From RGIG8709 sp045575975 (lineage in GTDB: Bacteria; Bacillota; Clostridia; Monoglobales; Monoglobaceae): DNA of 64,000 nucleotides. Shown piece after piece: positions 22,460 to 31,765 of the stretch (positions are counted from its first letter, which is position 1; each line of letters opens with the position of its first letter). The stretch covers positions 6,300 to 70,299 of the forward strand of contig JAZNFO010000064.1 in assembly GCA_045575975.1 (NCBI GenBank), in the 5' to 3' direction. The notes beneath the pieces were generated by a model. The model saw only the letters and a program-made list of their open reading frames with translations. It ran no database searches and was not told the origin of the DNA. The position numbers were made by a program, and so were the translations under genes.

Positions 22460-24523
22460 TTATTCTTTGTTACTGTTTTCGATTATCTTTTTTGCAATCT
22501 GCTCCGGAACCTGTTCATAGCCCTTAAATTCAAATTCAAAGCTACCTCTTCCCTGAGTCATTGACTTAAGTTCTGTTGCAAAGCTTCCCATTTCACCCTC
22601 GGGAACATCAGCAATAATCTTAACATTCTTTTCATCAACCGGTTCGTTTCCAAGAACTCTTCCGCGGCGTTTGTTAACATCGCCCATTATATCACCCATA
22701 TATGATGATGGAACATAGATAGTTAATGTTCCGACAGGCTCTAAAAGAACAGGAGATGCTTCCTGAAGACCTGCCTTATATGCAATTGATGCAGCAGTTT
22801 TGAATGCCATTTCAGATGAATCAACCGGATGGTATGAACCATCATATAATGTTGCCTTTAGTCCAACAACAGGATAGCCTGCAAGAACACCTTTTTGCAT
22901 TGAGTCTCTTATTCCTTTTTCAACTGCAGGGAAATAGTTCTTAGGTACTGCACCTCCGAACACATTGTCGCAGAATACAAGGTCATCTGAATCACAAGGC
23001 TCAAATTCAATCCATACATGACCATACTGACCGTGTCCGCCTGACTGTTTCTTGTGCTTACCTTCAGCCTTAACACTCTTTCTTATAGTTTCTCTGTAAG
23101 CAATTTTCGGTGCTTCAAGCTTAACACCAACACCAAATTTATTCTTAAGCTTGCTTATTGCAACCTCAATATGCTGTTCTCCTATACCCTTTATAAGCTG
23201 CTGATGTGTTTCTGTGTTAAGTTCCATTGAAAGGGTTGGATCTTCTTCCATAATCTTATGTAAGCCTGCACTTATCTTTTCTTCATCACCCTTTGATTCA
23301 GGAAGAATTGCCATTGACATACAGGGCTTTGGGAATTCAACATCCTCAAGTGTCAGTATATTATCCTTCTTGCAAAGAGTGTCTCCTGTTGATGTTTCGG
23401 AAAGCTTTGGAATAACTGCTATATCCCCTGCTTTAACCTCAGCTATATCAATCTGTTTCTTACCCATCATATAACAGATTTTGCTTACCTTTTCTTCCTT
23501 ACCTGTTTTTGAATTATAAAGGACATCTTCTTTTTTGATTGTTCCCTGATAAACTCTTATAAAGCTTAATCTTCCAATAAACGGGTCTGAAATTGTTTTA
23601 AAAGCACGGGCAACAAGGCTTCCTGCCGGATCAGCAGCAAGTTCAACCGGTTCACCATTCTTATCCATTGCAAGCATGTCCTCAATTCTGTGAGGTCCGG
23701 GGAAGTATCTTACTATTGCATCAAGCAAGAGCTTTGTTCCCTGATTTTTTATAGCACTTCCGCAGATAACAGGAACAATTGTTTTTCTCTTTGTTCCATG
23801 TCTTAACGCTCTTTCTATTTCTTCTTCGCTGAATTCTTCTCCTGCGAAGTATTTCTCCATAAGCTCATCATCGGTTTCAGCAACCGCTTCCATAATCATT
23901 TCACGGATAGGTGCGATTTCATCCATTTTGCTTTCGGGGACAGGTCCGTCAACATAATTTCCTTCGCCAAACTTTCTTGAATACATTCCAACAACATTTA
24001 TAAATTCATTTATGCTGTCTCCCTCTTTAACAGGAAGCAAAAACGGTGCAATAGTTGGTCCGAATGCATCTTTGAGTCCCTGAAGAGTTTTCGGAAAATC
24101 TGATTTTTCGCTATCAAGCTTGTTGACAAAGAAACAAACAGGGATATTATGCTTTTTACAATAATCCCAGACTTTTTCTGAGCCAACATCAACGCCTGAT
24201 TTTCCGCTTATAACTATAACTGCACAGTCTGCAGCAGTTAGCCCGCTGATTTTTTCACTTTCAAAATCAAAAAATCCCGGAGTATCCAATATATTAATTT
24301 TTGTATTAGCCCATTCAACGGACATAAGTGAAGTGTTAACAGAACAATGTCTTTTTGTTTCTTCTGCATCATAATCACTTACTGTTGTTCCGCTCTGCAC
24401 ACTTCCCATACGCTCAACTGCGCCACAGGAATAAAGCAGTGCTTCACAAAGAGAAGTTTTTCCCTTCTGTCCATGTCCTACAATTGCGATATTTCTTATA
24501 TCGCTCGCCAAATAATCTTTCAT
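22460..24523 (-). CDS. Elongation factor G-like GTPase (EF-G paralogue)
   Basis: This 687-aa translational GTPase has all EF-G domains: G domain with P-loop GHGQKGKTS (residues 16-24), switch II DTPGFFDF (80-87) and NKLD, then domains II-V ending in a FKGYEQVP segment. The canonical P-loop (AHIDAGKTT) and switch-II DTPGHVDF are both altered, and the catalytic histidine is replaced by Phe84. This divergence is typical of EF-G-like second copies, not of housekeeping FusA, which should lie with rpsL/rpsG elsewhere. Its function may be in ribosome recycling or stress, but this is unknown. It is monocistronic with a perfect SigA promoter. Confidence 0.9.
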   Translation of the reverse strand: MKDYLASDIRNIAIVGHGQKGKTSLCEALLYSCGAVERMGSVQSGTTVSDYDAEETKRHCSVNTSLMSVEWANTKINILDTPGFFDFESEKISGLTAADCAVIVISGKSGVDVGSEKVWDYCKKHNIPVCFFVNKLDSEKSDFPKTLQGLKDAFGPTIAPFLLPVKEGDSINEFINVVGMYSRKFGEGNYVDGPVPESKMDEIAPIREMIMEAVAETDDELMEKYFAGEEFSEEEIERALRHGTKRKTIVPVICGSAIKNQGTKLLLDAIVRYFPGPHRIEDMLAMDKNGEPVELAADPAGSLVARAFKTISDPFIGRLSFIRVYQGTIKKEDVLYNSKTGKEEKVSKICYMMGKKQIDIAEVKAGDIAVIPKLSETSTGDTLCKKDNILTLEDVEFPKPCMSMAILPESKGDEEKISAGLHKIMEEDPTLSMELNTETHQQLIKGIGEQHIEVAISKLKNKFGVGVKLEAPKIAYRETIRKSVKAEGKHKKQSGGHGQYGHVWIEFEPCDSDDLVFCDNVFGGAVPKNYFPAVEKGIRDSMQKGVLAGYPVVGLKATLYDGSYHPVDSSEMAFKTAASIAYKAGLQEASPVLLEPVGTLTIYVPSSYMGDIMGDVNKRRGRVLGNEPVDEKNVKIIADVPEGEMGSFATELKSMTQGRGSFEFEFKGYEQVPEQIAKKIIENSNKE

Positions 24524-24582
24524 TTTCGTCTAACCCTCCGTCCAATATTTATATTACTGTATATCTTATATACTATATTTCA

Positions 24583-24611
24583 ATTATATTTTTTTTATGA
24601 CCATTTGTCAA
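24583..24611 (-). promoter_or_regulatory. SigA promoter of the EF-G-like gene
   Basis: TTGACA, 17 bases, TATAAT: a perfect consensus promoter on the minus strand, about 60 bases before the start codon. Confidence 0.88.
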
Positions 24612-24696
24612 TATATACAAGAAATTCTTTTGGACTATTTTGAGATTTTAGCACTTTGCATAAAACATATTATCTCCTTGTGTTTATTTTTACGAA

Positions 24697-24723
24697 ACAA
24701 AAAAGAGAGCATAAAGCTCTCTT
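24697..24723 (-). terminator. Intrinsic terminator of the arg operon
   Basis: AAGAGAGC and GCTCTCTT form an 8-bp stem with a five-base loop, followed on the minus strand by TTTTTTG. It lies about 20 bases after the argF stop. Confidence 0.88.
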
Positions 24724-24742
24724 ATAGTTTACAAATATCAGA

Positions 24743-25645
24743 CTAACCCATTAATTTAACTAATACAGCTTTTTGTGCGTGAAGACGATTTTCTGCTTCG
24801 TCGAAGATTTCATTTGCATGTTCTTCAAGAACTTCTGCAGTTATTTCTTCTCCTCTGTGTGCAGGTAGACAATGGAGCACCATTGCATCTCCCTTTGCAA
24901 CACTTAAAAGCTCTTTGTTTATCTGGAAGCCTTTGAAAATTTCTTTTCTTTCATTAGCTTCACTTTCCTGACCCATTGATGCCCACACATCTGTTACAAG
25001 AACATCTGCATCTTTAGCCGCTTCCTTAATATCATCTGTGCATAGAAATTCACCTGTTTCTGCCGCCCATTTCATAAGCTCTGAATCCGGCTGATGTGTT
25101 TTCGGGCAGGCAACTGCAACCTTCATTCCCATTTTTATACCGCCAACAATCAGAGAATTTGCCATATTGTTTCCGTCACCAACAAAGCACATCTTAAGAC
25201 CTTCAAGCTTACCCTTATGTTCCTTTATTGTCATAAGGTCTGCAAGAACCTGACAGGGATGACAATAGTCGGTAAGTCCGTTTATAACAGGGATTGAGCC
25301 ATATTTTGCAAGGTCTTCAACCTCTTTTTGTTCATATGTTCTTATCATAATTCCGTCTAAAAATCTTGAAAGAACTCTTGCTGTATCCTCTGTTGGCTCC
25401 CCTCTTCCAATCTGCAAATCATTTGATGATAAAAACATTGGATTTCCCCCAAGGTCATACATTCCAACCTCAAAGGAAACTCTTGTTCTTGTTGATGATT
25501 TCTGAAAAATCATACCAAGTGATTTACCTTTTAAAAGTTCATGGGGAATTCCATTTTTCTTTTTATATTTAAGGTCTGCTGCAAGATCCAAAACCTCATT
25601 TATATCTTCCTTTGAAAAATCCATAAGTTTTAATAAATGTTTCAT
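24743..25645 (-). CDS. argF: Ornithine carbamoyltransferase
   Basis: This 300-aa enzyme makes citrulline from ornithine and carbamoyl phosphate. The carbamoyl-phosphate loop SSTRTRVSFE (about residues 50-59), DYCHPCQVLADL (about 128-139) and ornithine-site HCLPAHRGEE (about 258-267) are intact. It is the last gene of argC-argJ-argB-argR-argD-argF; its ATG overlaps the argD stop by one base. argG and argH are not in the window. Length is slightly below the usual 310 or so. Confidence 0.96.
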   Translation of the reverse strand: MKHLLKLMDFSKEDINEVLDLAADLKYKKKNGIPHELLKGKSLGMIFQKSSTRTRVSFEVGMYDLGGNPMFLSSNDLQIGRGEPTEDTARVLSRFLDGIMIRTYEQKEVEDLAKYGSIPVINGLTDYCHPCQVLADLMTIKEHKGKLEGLKMCFVGDGNNMANSLIVGGIKMGMKVAVACPKTHQPDSELMKWAAETGEFLCTDDIKEAAKDADVLVTDVWASMGQESEANERKEIFKGFQINKELLSVAKGDAMVLHCLPAHRGEEITAEVLEEHANEIFDEAENRLHAQKAVLVKLMG

Positions 25646-26802
25646 TATTCTATCACTCCTTTTATAATTTTAAGACCTTTGTCAATATCTTCATAGCTTA
25701 TATTAAGAGGCGGGAGAAGTCTTAATTTATCCTTTGCGGTTAAAACCAAAAGACCCGCATCCAAACACTCTGAAAGCACATCGCCTGCATTCTTTTCAAG
25801 CTCTATACCTATCATAAGTCCCATTCCGCTAATATTTTTTACGCCTTTTATTTCAAGCAGTTTTTTCTTTATGTATTCACCCTTTTCGCTGACCTCTTTT
25901 AAGAAGGCATCATCTATTCTTTCTGCAATACTGCAAGCCGCCGCACAGGACACGGGGTTACCCCCAAAGGTTGAACCGTGAGAGCCGAAGCCTAGCACTC
26001 CTGCAGTTTTTTCAGAGAACAGACAGGCGCCAATTGGAAGTCCTCCTGCAAGACCTTTTGCAGTTGTTACTACATCAGGATTTACTCCATAATTCATATA
26101 TGCAAAATATTTTCCGCATCTTCCGTTTCCTGTCTGAACTTCGTCGATAACTAAAAGCATATCCTTTTCTTTGCAAAGTTCTTCGCATTTTTTTACAAAG
26201 TCAAGGCTTAAATTATTAACTCCGCCTTCACCCTGAATAACCTCCATCATTATTGCACAGCAGTTATTCTCGTCTGCAAGTTTTTTCACATCCTCAAAGT
26301 TATCAGGCTCTGCATACACAAAGCCTTCTGTGAACGGTGTGAAACTTTTATGAAAAACATCCTGACCAGTTGCAGAAAGAGTTGTTACTGTTCTTCCGTG
26401 GAAGCTATTTTTTAAGGTTATGATAACATTTTTGTTTTCATCCTTATCAGTTCCGTATTTTCTTGCTGTTTTTATGGCACATTCGTTTGCCTCTGCCCCT
26501 GAATTTGAGAAGAACACCTTATCCATTCCCGACTTTTCGCACAAAAGCTTTGCAAGGCGGGCACATGGCTCTGTGTAGTAATAATTGCAGGTATGCTGAA
26601 TTTTTGATATCTGTTCTTTCACCGCATTCTGCCAAACCTCGTCACAAGCACCAAAGGTGTTAACTGCTATTCCGCTTCCAAAATCCAAATATTCTTTTCC
26701 ATTTTCATCATATAAATATGAACCCTTACCCTCAATAATTGCAACATCAAGTCTATGGTAGGTTCCCACTACATACGATTTGTCAATTTCCTTAATGTTC
26801 AT
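25645..26802 (-). CDS. argD: Acetylornithine aminotransferase
   Basis: This 385-aa class III PLP aminotransferase converts N-acetylglutamate semialdehyde to N-acetylornithine. The PLP-lysine lies in TTAKGLAGGLPIGA (about residues 241-254), with DEVQTGNGRCG upstream and GSHGSTFGGNPV downstream. FHGRT and SNSGAEANE form the cofactor phosphate pocket. It follows argR by ten bases. Confidence 0.96.
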   Translation of the reverse strand: MNIKEIDKSYVVGTYHRLDVAIIEGKGSYLYDENGKEYLDFGSGIAVNTFGACDEVWQNAVKEQISKIQHTCNYYYTEPCARLAKLLCEKSGMDKVFFSNSGAEANECAIKTARKYGTDKDENKNVIITLKNSFHGRTVTTLSATGQDVFHKSFTPFTEGFVYAEPDNFEDVKKLADENNCCAIMMEVIQGEGGVNNLSLDFVKKCEELCKEKDMLLVIDEVQTGNGRCGKYFAYMNYGVNPDVVTTAKGLAGGLPIGACLFSEKTAGVLGFGSHGSTFGGNPVSCAAACSIAERIDDAFLKEVSEKGEYIKKKLLEIKGVKNISGMGLMIGIELEKNAGDVLSECLDAGLLVLTAKDKLRLLPPLNISYEDIDKGLKIIKGVIE

Positions 26803-26812
26803 ATATATCTCC

Positions 26813-27292
26813 TTAGTATATAAGTTCTTCTATTTCACCAGCTAAAGCCTTTGCCTGCTCTTCGCCTTCTGTTGCAATAAAGATTGTGTCATCTCCTGCA
26901 ATAAGTCCGATAACATTATCAAGTTTCAGAGTTTCGATAGCAACGGCACAGCCCTGAGCAGAGCCCGGAATTGTTTTTAAAACAACAATATTGCAGGCTT
27001 CTTTAACAGAAACTGCGGCATGTCTTAAAACCGCAGAATACCTGCCCATAACCCCTGCTTCGCTTTCCTTTTCAGGAAGAGCATAGCAATATCTTCCAAG
27101 CTTATCCGAAATCTTTATAAGACGAAGCTCCTTTATATCCCTTGAAACAGTTGCCTGAGTCACATCAAAGCCTTTTTCTATAAGACAACCGGTAAGTTGG
27201 CCCTGAGTTTCAACGGGATTTTCGCTGATAAGCTTTATAATAAGGTCCTGTCTTTCCTTTTTTGAATACTTCAAATTATCCTTTGTATTCAT
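26813..27292 (-). CDS. argR: Arginine repressor ArgR
   Basis: This 159-aa protein has an N-terminal winged helix with the recognition segment ATVSRDIKELRL (about residues 47-58) and a C-terminal hexamerisation/arginine-binding domain with GLIAGDDTIFIAT (about 130-142). It represses arginine biosynthesis when arginine is bound. The start is the ATG at 27292 behind AAAAAAGGAGAATAAT. It sits inside the operon it presumably controls, between argB (one base away) and argD, giving direct autoregulation; ARG-box-like sites flank the operon promoter. Confidence 0.95.
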   Translation of the reverse strand: MNTKDNLKYSKKERQDLIIKLISENPVETQGQLTGCLIEKGFDVTQATVSRDIKELRLIKISDKLGRYCYALPEKESEAGVMGRYSAVLRHAAVSVKEACNIVVLKTIPGSAQGCAVAIETLKLDNVIGLIAGDDTIFIATEGEEQAKALAGEIEELIY

Positions 27293-27293
27293 A

Positions 27294-28157
27294 TTATTCT
27301 CCTTTTTTAACAAACATGGTACCAAGACCTTCATCGGTCAAAAGTTCCATTATAATTGAATGGGGAACTCTGCCGTCAAGTATAAATACTTTTTTTACGC
27401 CCTCAGAAAGAGCGTCAACACAGCATTCAATCTTTGGTATCATACCGCCCGATATAATTCCCTCTTCAATAAGCTTGGGAGCATCGGATGCATAAACAAG
27501 AGGAATAAGTGTGTTTTCATCATCCTTGTCACGAAGAAGCCCCTTTATATCAGTCATTGAAATAAGACATTCCGCATTAAGACCTCCTGCGATTTTTGCA
27601 GCAGCCGTGTCTGCATTTATGTTATACACATTTCCCTCATCATCGCAACCTATTGTAGAAACAACGGGAATATAGTTTTTCTCAAGCAAATCTTCAATGG
27701 GAGTTGTGTCAACCTTGGTTATACTTCCTACATATCCAAGCTCATCATTCATTTTCTCTGCATGAATCATATGTCCGTCTGCCCCGCAAAGACCAATTGC
27801 TCTTCCGCCCTCGCTCTGGATAAGACTCACAAGGCTTTTATTAACCTTTCCTGCAAGAACCATCTGAACTATATCGACTGTCTCTTTATCTGTTACACGA
27901 AGACCGTCAACAAACTTGCTTTCCTTTCCCACTCTTTTCAGCATATCTGAAATTTCAGGTCCACCGCCGTGTACCAAAACAACCTTAACACCAACAAGGG
28001 ACAAAAGAACAATATCCCTCATTACCGCATTTTTCAAATCTTCATTTATCATAGCATTGCCGCCGTATTTCACAACAACAACCTTACCGTAGTATTTTTG
28101 TATATAAGGAAGTGCCTCAACAAGCACCTCTGCTCTTCCTGAATTTTCTGTTATCAT
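27294..28157 (-). CDS. argB: Acetylglutamate kinase
   Basis: This 287-aa amino-acid kinase phosphorylates N-acetylglutamate. KYGGNAM (nucleotide-binding lysine, about residues 31-37), HGGGPEIS (about 66-73) and GLCGADG are conserved, and the C-terminal MIPKIECC region is typical. The ATG at 28157 was chosen because TAAGGAGAAAGTT precedes it. The N-terminal helix (VEALPYIQKYYGKV) suggests the hexameric, arginine-feedback-inhibited form, an inference from length and extension. Confidence 0.95.
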   Translation of the reverse strand: MITENSGRAEVLVEALPYIQKYYGKVVVVKYGGNAMINEDLKNAVMRDIVLLSLVGVKVVLVHGGGPEISDMLKRVGKESKFVDGLRVTDKETVDIVQMVLAGKVNKSLVSLIQSEGGRAIGLCGADGHMIHAEKMNDELGYVGSITKVDTTPIEDLLEKNYIPVVSTIGCDDEGNVYNINADTAAAKIAGGLNAECLISMTDIKGLLRDKDDENTLIPLVYASDAPKLIEEGIISGGMIPKIECCVDALSEGVKKVFILDGRVPHSIIMELLTDEGLGTMFVKKGE

Positions 28158-28167
28158 AACTTTCTCC

Positions 28168-29388
28168 TTAGGTTCTATAGTCACCATTTATTTTAACATA
28201 ATCATAAGTAAGGTCGCAGCCCCAGGCTGTTGCCTCGCCGCATCCATCACCTAATGTTATGTTGATTTTTATTTCGTCGGGGGTTAAAATTTCAAGAGCC
28301 TTATCTTCATCAAAATCTACCCCTGTTCCGTTTTCACAAACCTTTATACTTCCGTTTTGCGATTCTAAAACAACCATAACCTTTGTGACATCACACTCTG
28401 CACCGCTATAGCCAATAGCACAAAGAATTCTGCCCCAGTTTGCATCCTTTCCGAACATTGCTGCCTTTAAAAGAGAAGAACATACAACACTTTTTGCAAT
28501 AAGCTTTGCATTTTCTGTATCTTTTCCGCCTGCAACATTACATTCAAGAAGCTTTGTTGCTCCCTCACCGTCTTTCGCAATACTTTTGCAAAGTGTTTTT
28601 GTTACCTGAGACAGTGCCTCGCAGAATTTATCATAATCTTCACCCTCTTTATCAATAACAGGGTTTTCTGCCATTCCATTTGCAAGAACACTTACCATAT
28701 CATTCGTTGATGTGTCCCCGTCAACGCTTATCATATTAAAGGAGTCCTTAATATCATTTGAAAGTGCCACACGGAGCATTTCTTTTGTTATAGCACAATC
28801 GGAGGTTATAAAAACAAGCATTGTTGCCATATTGGGATGAATCATACCTGACCCCTTGGCAATACCACCGATTTTAACTTCCTTTCCGCCGATTTCAAAC
28901 TTAACCGCAATTTCCTTAACCTTAACATCAGTTGTCATTATACCTTCCGCAGCGGCAAGGCTTCCGTCATAGCTTAAAGATGCTTTCAAAGCATCCATAG
29001 CATTTTTTATTGGTTCAATTGAAAGAGGTTGACCGATAACCCCTGTTGATGCAACTATAACATCGGTTTTATCTATGCCCATTGTTTTTGAGGTAAGTTC
29101 GCACATTCCCTCTGCAATTTCTATCCCATTTGCATTGCAGGTGTTTGCATTTCCGCTGTTGCAAATAATTGCCTGTGCAAAACCATCTTCAATATTTTTC
29201 TTTGTTACAACAAGGGGTGCGCCCTTAACAAGATTCTGTGTGTAACAGCTTGCGGCAACAGCCTTTTTTTCACTGAATATAAGGGCAAGGTCTTTCTTCT
29301 CCTTGTTTTTTCTTATACCGGCATGAACACCGCCTGCCATATATCCTTTCGGTGCACAAACACCGCCTTTTATTATTTCAAAACTCAT
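28168..29388 (-). CDS. argJ: Glutamate N-acetyltransferase / amino-acid acetyltransferase (ArgJ)
   Basis: This 406-aa proenzyme is cleaved autocatalytically before the threonine nucleophile in HPNMATMLVF (about residues 182-191); KGSGMIHPNM precedes it. It recycles acetyl groups from acetylornithine to glutamate, making the pathway cyclic. Whether it also uses acetyl-CoA (bifunctional form) cannot be read from sequence; no argA is present in the window, and argJ followed by argB is consistent with a cyclic pathway. It follows argC by 11 bases. Confidence 0.95.
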   Translation of the reverse strand: MSFEIIKGGVCAPKGYMAGGVHAGIRKNKEKKDLALIFSEKKAVAASCYTQNLVKGAPLVVTKKNIEDGFAQAIICNSGNANTCNANGIEIAEGMCELTSKTMGIDKTDVIVASTGVIGQPLSIEPIKNAMDALKASLSYDGSLAAAEGIMTTDVKVKEIAVKFEIGGKEVKIGGIAKGSGMIHPNMATMLVFITSDCAITKEMLRVALSNDIKDSFNMISVDGDTSTNDMVSVLANGMAENPVIDKEGEDYDKFCEALSQVTKTLCKSIAKDGEGATKLLECNVAGGKDTENAKLIAKSVVCSSLLKAAMFGKDANWGRILCAIGYSGAECDVTKVMVVLESQNGSIKVCENGTGVDFDEDKALEILTPDEIKINITLGDGCGEATAWGCDLTYDYVKINGDYRT

Positions 29389-29399
29389 TTTTTATCCTC

Positions 29400-30332
29400 C
29401 TACAATACAAGTCCTTTTGTCTCTTCTGTTCCAAGCATCAGGTTAAGACACTGAACTGCCGCTCCCGAGCTTCCTTTTCCAAGATTATCAAATCTTGATG
29501 CAAGCAATATTCTTTCATCGTTTCCGCTGACAAAAATTTCCATTCCGTCATTGAATTTAAGATTGTTTGTTCCCAAAAATCCCTCTGTGCCGAAAGGCAT
29601 CACCTTTACAACACCTTCATTTTCATAATGTTCTTTGAATACATCATATATATCTTTAAGGTTTACTTTTTTTGAAAGAAGTCTTGAGAAAAGCGGTACT
29701 GTCACTGTCATTCCACTATAGAAATCTCCCACAATAGGTGAAAAACAAGGTTCAAAGTCAAGAGAACAAACCTTTGTCATTTCAGGTAGGTGCTTATGCA
29801 TCTGCGTTAAGCCATACTGTCTTGGACTCTTGAATTCATCAGGTCGCATATCAGCTTCATATTCTGCAATCATCTTTTTACCGCCACCTGAATAACCGGT
29901 TAAAGAATTAGCCGCAACAGGATAATCCTTTGGCAATATTCCTGCCTCAACAAGTGGATAAACAAGAGAAATAAATCCGCTTGCATGACATCCGGGAACC
30001 GCAGTTCTCTTCGATTTTATTATGCTTTCTCTGTGTCCTTCTGAAAGTTCAGGGAAACCATATGCCCAGGCAGGGTTTGTTCTGTGAGCTGTTGATGTAT
30101 CAAGAATTTTCGTTTTTGAATCCCCAAGTGCTTCAACAATTTCTTTTGCAGCACTGTCGGGCAGGCACAAAAACGCCGCATCTGCACTCTCAATAGCTTC
30201 CTTTCTCACATCTAAATTCTTTCTATCTTCATCGCTTATTTTTATAAGCTCTATATCTTCTCTTTCGCTTAATCTTTCATAAATTCTAAGCCCCGTTGTT
30301 CCTGCACTTCCGTCAATAAAAACCTTAAACAT
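29400..30332 (-). CDS. argC: N-acetyl-gamma-glutamyl-phosphate reductase, type 2 (short form)
   Basis: This 310-aa product is markedly shorter than the usual 345-aa ArgC. It begins FIDGSAGTTGLRIYERL, and the active-site cysteine lies in AVPGCHASGF (about residues 112-121), the pattern of the type 2 ArgC family, not the NPGCYPT pattern of type 1. It reduces acetylglutamyl phosphate with NADPH. It is the first gene of the operon; GAGGAG lies upstream of the ATG, and the promoter with ARG-like boxes precedes it. Confidence 0.94.
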   Translation of the reverse strand: MFKVFIDGSAGTTGLRIYERLSEREDIELIKISDEDRKNLDVRKEAIESADAAFLCLPDSAAKEIVEALGDSKTKILDTSTAHRTNPAWAYGFPELSEGHRESIIKSKRTAVPGCHASGFISLVYPLVEAGILPKDYPVAANSLTGYSGGGKKMIAEYEADMRPDEFKSPRQYGLTQMHKHLPEMTKVCSLDFEPCFSPIVGDFYSGMTVTVPLFSRLLSKKVNLKDIYDVFKEHYENEGVVKVMPFGTEGFLGTNNLKFNDGMEIFVSGNDERILLASRFDNLGKGSSGAAVQCLNLMLGTEETKGLVL

Positions 30333-30353
30333 TAACTTTGTCTCCTCGTAGTT

Positions 30354-30420
30354 TGTATATTTATACAGATATTAAACCATATTTTCAAGAAAATTGCAAT
30401 AGTTTTTGCATAATTATTCA
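30354..30420 (-). promoter_or_regulatory. argC promoter flanked by two ARG-box-like operators
   Basis: The minus-strand promoter is TTGCAA, 17 bases, TTTAAT (30371-30399). Upstream, TGAATAATTATGCA (30407-30420) closely matches the ArgR box TGAATwwwwATTCA. Downstream, the palindrome TGTATAAATATACA (30354-30367) is a second candidate. The arrangement would let ArgR occlude the promoter. Confidence 0.7.
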
Positions 30421-30483
30421 TATTTTCTCTATTTTTAGTCATTATTTATAAACCAGAGCAGTATATTCAACCCTCTTTTGGAT

Positions 30484-30519
30484 AAAAAAATTAAGGAACT
30501 TATAAAAAGTCCCTTAATT
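30484..30519 (-). terminator. Intrinsic terminator of folT-folC
   Basis: AATTAAGG-g-ACTT pairs with AAGT-t-CCTTAATT and is followed by TTTTT on the minus strand. The stem overlaps the folC stop codon. Confidence 0.8.
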
Positions 30520-31761
30520 TACTTCTTCACAATAGTCTTTATACAAATAGAGTGAGCCAAAAACAACAACCATATCACTATCTTTTTCTGCCTCAAAAAG
30601 TGCCTCTTTTATACTTTCAAAAGGAATTGCCGTAATTCCGTTTTTCGTGTACATAGCGGATAAATCCTCCCCGCTCATTGCACGGGGATTATTCTTCACC
30701 ATAACCGTACAGAACTTCGACTCTGCAAACCCCTGCTCCTTTAAAATACGGATTTCATTTTTCAAATCCTTATCCGCCATAACAGCCGTTACAAAATTTA
30801 TTTTCTTATCCTTAAAATATCTGTTAAGGCTGTGGGCAAGAGCCTGAACCCCGTTTCCGTTATGTGCTCCGTCAAAAATAACAAGAGGATTTTCTGAAAC
30901 AACTTCAAATCTTGCGGGATGTTTCGCCTTTTTAATTCCCGTCCTTATATGTTCTTCTTCAATTTCCAGAAGCTTTGCAACCTCTATGGCTAGAGATGCA
31001 TTTTTCGGTTGATATGTCCCCGAAAGTCCACATCTGATATTTTTTATATCACCATAATCAAAAATTTCAGATGCAAATTCCTTTCCTTTTATTATATACT
31101 CCTTCGGAATTATAAATCTGTTTTTTTCTTTTTCTGCTTTTTCCTTTATAACTTTATCGGCATCAAAAGATGACGGCATATAAACTGTTACTCCGCCTGG
31201 CTTTATAATACCAGCCTTTGCCCTTGCTATATCCTCTATAGTATCTCCAAGATAATCCGTGTGGTCAAGAGCAATACCTGTTATAACAGAGCAAATGGTG
31301 TTTTTAACAATATTTGTTGCGTCCCGCTCACCGCCTAGTCCCGTTTCAAGAACAACAATATCCGTCTTCTTCTCATAAAAATATAAAAACGCTGCCGCTG
31401 TCCAGAGTTCAAACTGAGTGGGAGCATCACCTAAAGCCTTTTTTGTTTTATCAGATGCACACCTGACTTTTTCCATAACCCTTTCTAAGTCATCATCAGA
31501 TATTTCTTCTCCCGAAACAGATATTCTTTCATTAACCCTGATAAGATTCGGTGATGTGTATTTACCTGTTTTAAATCCTGCATCTATCAGTATGCTTTCA
31601 AGAAATGCACACACAGAGCCTTTTCCGTTTGTTCCTGCAACATGGATAAACTTAAGGTCATCCTGTGGATTTCCAAGAAAGCTCAAAAGCATTTCTATGC
31701 TTTCAAGCCTGAGCCTTGCAACTTTTTGAAAGCTGTTTGCATATTCCGTGAATTTATTCAA
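30514..31761 (-). CDS. folC: Folylpolyglutamate synthase / dihydrofolate synthase
   Basis: This 415-aa Mur-ligase-family enzyme adds glutamates to folates. The P-loop AGTNGKGSVCAFLES (about residues 42-56), TSPNLIRVNERI (about 70-81), the metal-site DHTDYLGDTIEDIA stretch and DGAHN (about 298-302) are all conserved. It lies four bases after folT, so both are controlled by the THF riboswitch upstream of folT, coupling folate uptake to retention. Confidence 0.94.
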   Translation of the reverse strand: MNKFTEYANSFQKVARLRLESIEMLLSFLGNPQDDLKFIHVAGTNGKGSVCAFLESILIDAGFKTGKYTSPNLIRVNERISVSGEEISDDDLERVMEKVRCASDKTKKALGDAPTQFELWTAAAFLYFYEKKTDIVVLETGLGGERDATNIVKNTICSVITGIALDHTDYLGDTIEDIARAKAGIIKPGGVTVYMPSSFDADKVIKEKAEKEKNRFIIPKEYIIKGKEFASEIFDYGDIKNIRCGLSGTYQPKNASLAIEVAKLLEIEEEHIRTGIKKAKHPARFEVVSENPLVIFDGAHNGNGVQALAHSLNRYFKDKKINFVTAVMADKDLKNEIRILKEQGFAESKFCTVMVKNNPRAMSGEDLSAMYTKNGITAIPFESIKEALFEAEKDSDMVVVFGSLYLYKDYCEEVN

Positions 31762-31765
31762 AAGC

